From the NCBI GenBank assembly GCA_030068075.1, contig CM057837.1, positions 23,852,589 through 23,916,588 on the forward strand: a stretch of 64,000 nucleotides of DNA, written 5' to 3'. The DNA comes from Paguma larvata (Eukaryota > Chordata > Mammalia > Carnivora > Viverridae). The notes beneath the pieces were generated by a model. The model was not told where the DNA came from and made no database searches. It saw nothing but the letters and a program-made list of their open reading frames with translations. Of the stretch, positions 59,340 through 64,000 are shown piece by piece (the first letter of the stretch is position 1; each line of letters opens with the position of its first letter). Both the position numbers and the translations under genes were made by a program.

Positions 59340-61220
59340 TAAATGATCATGTATTTTTAAGTGAGGCCATTACCATAATAGAATCGCATGTTCCTTCTCT
59401 CCCTCCTCACAGTGTCAGAGCCAATAGCGGGTATCATGACAAGCCCGAGAAGAATCCAGAAGGTGGTAATGCCGGTGGGTTAAATGCTGCCTTTCCCCTC
59501 AGGAATCCACATGCTCGGAGCTCAGAGGCCTTCGGCGGGGCTCCCCGGAACTGAACGCGTGAGTACGGAATGCTGAGTGACTGCGGTGTTCCCCTTTCAC
59601 GGTGACTCCTGTTTCACCGTCAATCCTTCCACGCAGGTCCGGACCCAGGAAACCCCAGCAAGGCTACTCTTGTCACAAGGCCATGTCCACCTCTGTCTCA
59701 AAGAGGGACACGCAAACTAGGACCCTGACACTCCCAGGGGCAGCGAGGGCTCCGCTTAGCTCGGCGTTAGACATTCTGCTGACCTCTGGGTGGACCGTGC
59801 CCTCCACCCCCGTGCGAGTCACCCTCACAGCTATGGTTATATGTGCAGTTTCTCTTCATTCCCAACCAACATGTCTGCAGGAAAGAGAGGCCTGGGCTCT
59901 GGGTGTGGGTCACAGCTGCGCATGGGAGGGGCCAGGGCTGCCCTGTGCTCCCTGAGATCAGCCTGCCTGCCCCCAGGCTTCAGTGAGGCAGTCACAGGAG
60001 GGAAGGAGCAGGAGTGACAACTAGGACCCAGTGGGCAGCAGCAGGCAGCCATCAGGGGCTGGCCTGGAGCTGAGAGGCCTAGGCTCATGAGGAGGAACCT
60101 TCAACAAATGGGTAGCATCGGTCCAGCCTGGGTGGGTGACTGATGGCTTCTCCTCTCTTGGGACCACAGGGAGAAAAAAAAAAAAATCCAGGCCATTTTC
60201 CTAAATTTCAGAGTTTAAATAGGGTTTGTGTGAATCAAAGAAGAAATAGCCAGACTGCTCAGTGGGATCCAGAGAGAGGACCATGGTGATGCTATTGAAC
60301 TTGATTCTTGAGTTAAGATTAAAAGGTCACTAACCAATTCAACAATCAGCGGTTGCCAAAAAAATTTCAAAAGCAAAGATCATTAAGATGACTTGCTGTC
60401 CCACTGCCAAGAGACTACGAAGAGAGGTCCTTTCAAGCTTCACATCACTGCGTCTCTCGGTGACCGCGTGAAGGTCCGGTCTCCCCAGGTACCTGCCATC
60501 CCCCAACTCCTGTGCAGTCCAGTACACCCCCTGCCGCATCCAACCCCACTCCCCACTGCGTGTGCGTCCCAACGGGCCATCAGAGGAGAGCAGCCTCCCC
60601 TCCCCTCCCCCATCCTCACGATCCATCTTCCATCGCTCCCCACCATCCACGACGGCGGGGGGAACCCTGATGTAAGCCCACATCTGCTCCAATCCCATTG
60701 CCTCTCAATAGTCAAGGTCAGCCTTCCTTCGATCCACCCACCTGTCACCCGTCCTCCGTCCACCTCTGCCTCTCTCCTCATTCCCACCGGCATGCAGGCA
60801 TCTGGGGTCTTCAGGCTTTAAACCTTCATACGACGCTCTCCACTAGCTACTATCCCAACACCCTGCTCCCTTTCCTAGAAAAACTTATTACATTATGGAT
60901 ACCCCTCTCTACTTCCTCTTCCTTATCTTCAATTCCAACTTCAGCCCCCTCCCACCCAAGCTGCGTCTCTGTCATTCTGCTGGAAGAGCTTGTCGAGGAC
61001 CTTCAGGGCGATATGGAGTTTCCCTCACATCTGGGGACGCCGTATTGCCAAGTCAATGGTCAGGCATCTGCTCCTTGATTTCTCGGGAGTATCTGATGGC
61101 CCCCCAGGTCCCTCATTATCCTCTGTCTTTGGCTACAACTCCTTCACAGACTCCCTCCTTTTCCCCTTGGGCTCACGCCTAAATATTAAAGGACATCTCG
61201 GGGATTAGTCCTGAGTCCCT
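59340..61220. other. Intron, nothing certain
   Basis: Long CT-rich stretches (60480-60800) give proline-rich open frames without known domains. An A-run lies at 60174-60186. No gene, exon or named repeat supported. Confidence 0.4.
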
Positions 61221-61224
61221 TTTC

Positions 61225-61880
61225 CCAGTAGCCTCCTAACTAGCGTTCCTCCTCCATTTCTGCCCTCTGCCCCTTAAAGACCATTCTCTCCATAGCAACC
61301 ACAAAGCTCTTTTTTGAAATCTCAGATCAGGGGCGCCTGGGTGGCTCAGTCAGTTAAGCGTCTGACTCTTGATTTCAGCTCAGGTCATGATCTAATGGTT
61401 TGTGGGATCGAGCCCCACGTCAAGATGAGCTAGCAGCATGGAGCCTGCCTGGGATTCTCTCTCTCCCTCTCTCTCTGTCCCTCCCCCCATTCTTGCACTC
61501 TTTCCCTCTCTTTCCCTCTCTCTCGATTTCTCTCTCTCAAAATAAATAAATAAACATTTTTTTTCATCTCAAATCGGGTCCTATCACTCCTCTGTGGAAC
61601 TTTGGGGGTTTGCATCCCAGTTAGAAGGCTAATGACCGACAAGATTTGCCCTCACCCACCCCGCTGGTCCCACATCTCACCATAATCTCACCCACTCTCC
61701 TCCACCACACGGGCCTTCTTTGCTGACCTCAAAATACAGCAAGCTCATCCCTCCCAGACGTGTCACAATTGCTATTCCCTTTTCCAGAATGTTCCTTTTC
61801 CAGAACTTTACGTGGCTGCCTCCTTCTCGGCACATCAGGTTTCTGCAGAGAGGGCTCCTCTGACCACTTATCAAAAAGAG
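61225..61880 (+). mobile_element. Old LINE fragment (L2-like), split by a SINE
   Basis: The halves at 61225-61318 and 61576-61880 flank the SINE at 61329 and read continuously (CCACAAAGCTC... / GGTCCTATCACTCCTCTGTG). Words such as CCTTTTCCAGAATGTTCC suggest an L2-type 3' segment. Family assignment is tentative. Confidence 0.4.
61329..61565 (+). mobile_element. CAN-type SINE
   Basis: Head GGGGCGCCTGGGTGGCTCAG; long CT block; AAATAAATAAATAAACA tail. Flanks ATCTCAGATC (61319) and ATCTCAAATC (61566). It splits an older LINE fragment. Confidence 0.9.
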
Positions 61881-61884
61881 CCTC

Positions 61885-62815
61885 TGACCACAACCAGACA
61901 CCACTTCACACCCGCTAGGATGGCCACTGCAAAAGCAAACACCAAAAACAGTAACAAGAGTTGTGGGGAAATCAGAACCCACGTGCACTGTTGCTGGAAA
62001 CGTAAAATAGTGCAGCCGCTGTGGACAAGTCTGGTGGAGAAGTCTCAAAAAATTAAACACAGTATCAACCTATGATCCAGCAATTCACCTTTTGGATACA
62101 TATCCCAAAGAATTGAAAGCATGGAGTCAAACACATTCGTACACCCGTGTTTGTAGCAGCGTTATCCAAGCGTCCGTCAACAGACATACAGAAAAATAAA
62201 ATGCAGAATATGTATAATGGAATACTACTCGGCCCTAAAGAGAAAGGCTGCAACCTGATGACCACAGAAGGCATTATGCTGCAGGGAAATAAATCAGTCA
62301 TTAAAGGGCAGATGACTCTACTTCCACGAGGTCCCGAGTGTAGTCAAGTCGATAGAGACAGAAAGTAAAATGGTGGTTGCCAAGGGCTGAGAGTGGGGCA
62401 GGGGATGTGGATTTCTTGTTTAATGGGTACGGGATTTCAGTTTGGAAAGATGAAAACTTTCTGGAGATGGGTGGTGGGGATGGTTGCACAGCAATGTGGT
62501 ATGCTTAATACCACTCGACTGTCCACTGTTCACTTAAAAATGGCTGGGATGGATGGGGCACCTGGATGGCTCAGTCGGTTGAGCGTCCAATTCTTTGTTT
62601 CAGCTCAGGTCATAATTCCAAGGTCATGGCTCGAGCCCCGCATCGGGCTCTGTGCTGGGCATGGAGCCTGCTTATGATTCTCTCTCTCTTTCCCTCTGCC
62701 ACTCTCTCTGCTCATGCTCTTGCTCTCTCTCTTAAAAAAATTAATTAAAAAAATTTTTTAAAAATGGTGGAGACGGTAAATTTTATAGTATGTATATTTG
62801 ACCACAATAAAAAAA
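61885..62815 (+). mobile_element. L1 ORF2 3' end and tail, split by a SINE
   Basis: The sequence has the familiar L1 end: ACCACTTCACACCCGCTAGG, then TATGTATAATGGAATACTAC at 62204, then TGGTTGCCAAGGGCTGAG. The tail TATATTTGACCACAATAAAA is at 62792. Single-base changes break the ORF2 frame. A younger SINE (62553-62759) sits near the 3' end with a matching target duplication on either side. Confidence 0.85.
62553..62759 (+). mobile_element. CAN-type SINE inside L1 tail
   Basis: Target copies aaaaatggctgggatgg (62536) and aaaaatggtggagacgg (62760) derive from the L1 3' end around it. Confidence 0.92.
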
Positions 62816-63569
62816 AATTAGCTCCTGACTCCAGATACCGCTTTCCAGTGGTAAAAAATCGGGAGTTTATTTGCCTGCCGGCTCTTTGTCTGTTTTTCCC
62901 TGTGGAAGGAAGCTGCACCAGAATCGATTATGGCTGAATTATCCACTGCTGATCTCAAGAATAGTGCCTACGAAATGATAGGCACTTGATAAAGTCTTTT
63001 TTAAAATCATCGTATTTTGTTTACTGGTTGGTTGGTTTGTCTGCTTGCTCACTTGCGTATGTTCTGACTCCCAGCTGGATGTCAGTCCCAGGACGCAGGG
63101 ATGTGGTTTGCCTGACGCACAGCACCGACACCAGTACCAGCCACCAGAGGCTTCAAAATTGTTCCCTGAGTGAATGAAAAATCGTGTTCGCATCAGGGAG
63201 CCTGTCCCTGGGATCTTGAGCTTGGTAGCAAGCTGCTGTGGAAGGTCCCGAGCTGGACAGAAGGACCCAGTGCGAAAACCACTGACCGCTGATCCGCCAT
63301 TCTTCGCGATGCCCTCGAGACCAGGGTTCTAACCCCCGCTCTGCGTTCACCCGGATGACCCGCGATGATTAACCTCGGAGTCTGCTCCTTCCTACATTGC
63401 CCGGGGCTGCCCCCCTCACAGGGTTTCGCTGAGAACCAGGTGGAATCACGCGTGGGCCAGGCTCCCACCGTGCTCTACACGAATGCTCATGTGATGTCCC
63501 AACCTCAGACACTGGCGCCGCTGTAGAAACGTAAAGACGAATGGAAATTCAGATGGACGCGCTAGTGCT

Positions 63570-63985
63570 GCAGCCAGACTTGACCTTCAACTCAACAGAT
63601 CTTTCTCTTCCTCATTCTTGAAGCCTCCCCATCTCCTTCACTTGTTTTTGTGTAGAATCCTTTGTTCCAGGAACTCGGTTTCCATATTGGCATCGGGCCA
63701 CCTCCGTGTCTGCTCAGTAACAAGACTCGGTGGCCGGTGCCACCTCAAGGACATGGCCCATGCGGCTGGCGGCACGTACCACATTCCTATCCAGATGCCC
63801 AGACCCCCTATTTTCCTACCGAGCCCCTCAGCCCTTTATTCCGGGCGGGTCTGCAGTCTTGAAGGGGTTAGCCTGCAGCGGCCTCTTTGACCTGGCAAAG
63901 TAATAAAAACTCTCGTTCCTTTTTATCCCCAAACTCTGTCTTCCTGTCTTATTTCAGCTCCGGAGCCCAGAGGTCGGTTTGCAAC
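63570..63985 (+). mobile_element. Possible endogenous-retrovirus LTR at the right edge
   Basis: A CT-rich stretch leads to a polyadenylation signal (TAATAAAAACT at 63900), then a T-rich stretch and GGTTTGCAACAACA near 63980, the layout of a class I ERV R/U5 region. No internal viral genes are in the window and the start could not be fixed. Tentative. Confidence 0.35.
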
Positions 63986-64000
63986 AACATCCCTGTTTGG

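Larger units (their letters stand above)
28956..64000 (-). other. TACC2: TACC2 upstream intron sequence (5' side of the giant exon)
   Basis: No further coding exon could be supported over these 35 kb. I looked for the short first coding exon expected upstream (the human start MGNENSTSDNQ, by recall) on the minus strand and did not find it, so it probably lies beyond 64000. A non-coding leader exon could be hidden here. Listed repeats account for roughly half of the sequence. Confidence 0.6.

Overview
This window is mammalian nuclear DNA, almost certainly from a cat-family carnivore (Felidae). The main evidence is about 35 copies of a tRNA-derived CAN-type SINE. Each has a tRNA-like head (GCGCCTGGGTGGCTCAG...), a TCATGATCTCA...GAGTTCGAGCCC core, a CT-rich block and an AATAAA/poly-A tail, and many have clear target-site duplications. 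Older mammalian repeats (L1, L2, MIR, MER5/MER20/MER58-like elements, LTRs) fill much of the rest. Nothing prokaryotic, plasmid-like or CRISPR-like was seen. Repeat family names come from recall of consensus sequences, not from a masking run.

The only protein-coding gene I can support is TACC2 (transforming acidic coiled-coil protein 2), on the minus strand. Its giant internal coding exon spans about 28935 down to 23710 (5226 bp, a multiple of three), with a recognisable acceptor and a strong donor. The exon carries two frameshifts that cancel each other, one near 26.88 kb and one near 24.33 kb. Its coding sense is therefore spread over three tandem open frames, each of which resembles the human protein. 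Taken at face value, the long isoform would stop inside the exon; the alternative is assembly error. Everything above 28.94 kb looks like upstream intron, and everything below 23.71 kb like downstream intron. I did not find the small first coding exon or the exon that follows the giant one.

About 21.6 kb downstream of the exon in transcription order, a CpG island (about 1.03-2.12 kb) carries GC boxes, a CCAAT box and two strong GTAAGT splice donors, both in the minus-strand direction. It is a good candidate for an internal TACC2 promoter that starts short isoforms lacking the giant exon.

Layout: 1-2.1 kb CpG-island promoter; 2.1-23.7 kb intron with scattered SINEs, MIRs and DNA-transposon fossils; 23.7-28.9 kb giant exon; 28.9-37.4 kb intron with LTR fossils and a (GGAT)n satellite growing from an L2 tail; 37.4-42.5 kb an internally deleted L1 riddled with SINEs, then an AT-rich palindromic tract; 42.5-64 kb intron with L2, SINE, MER5 and L1 pieces and a possible LTR at the right edge. 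I found no previously undescribed system. The points most worth checking are the double frameshift, the internal promoter and a few unstable repeat tracts.
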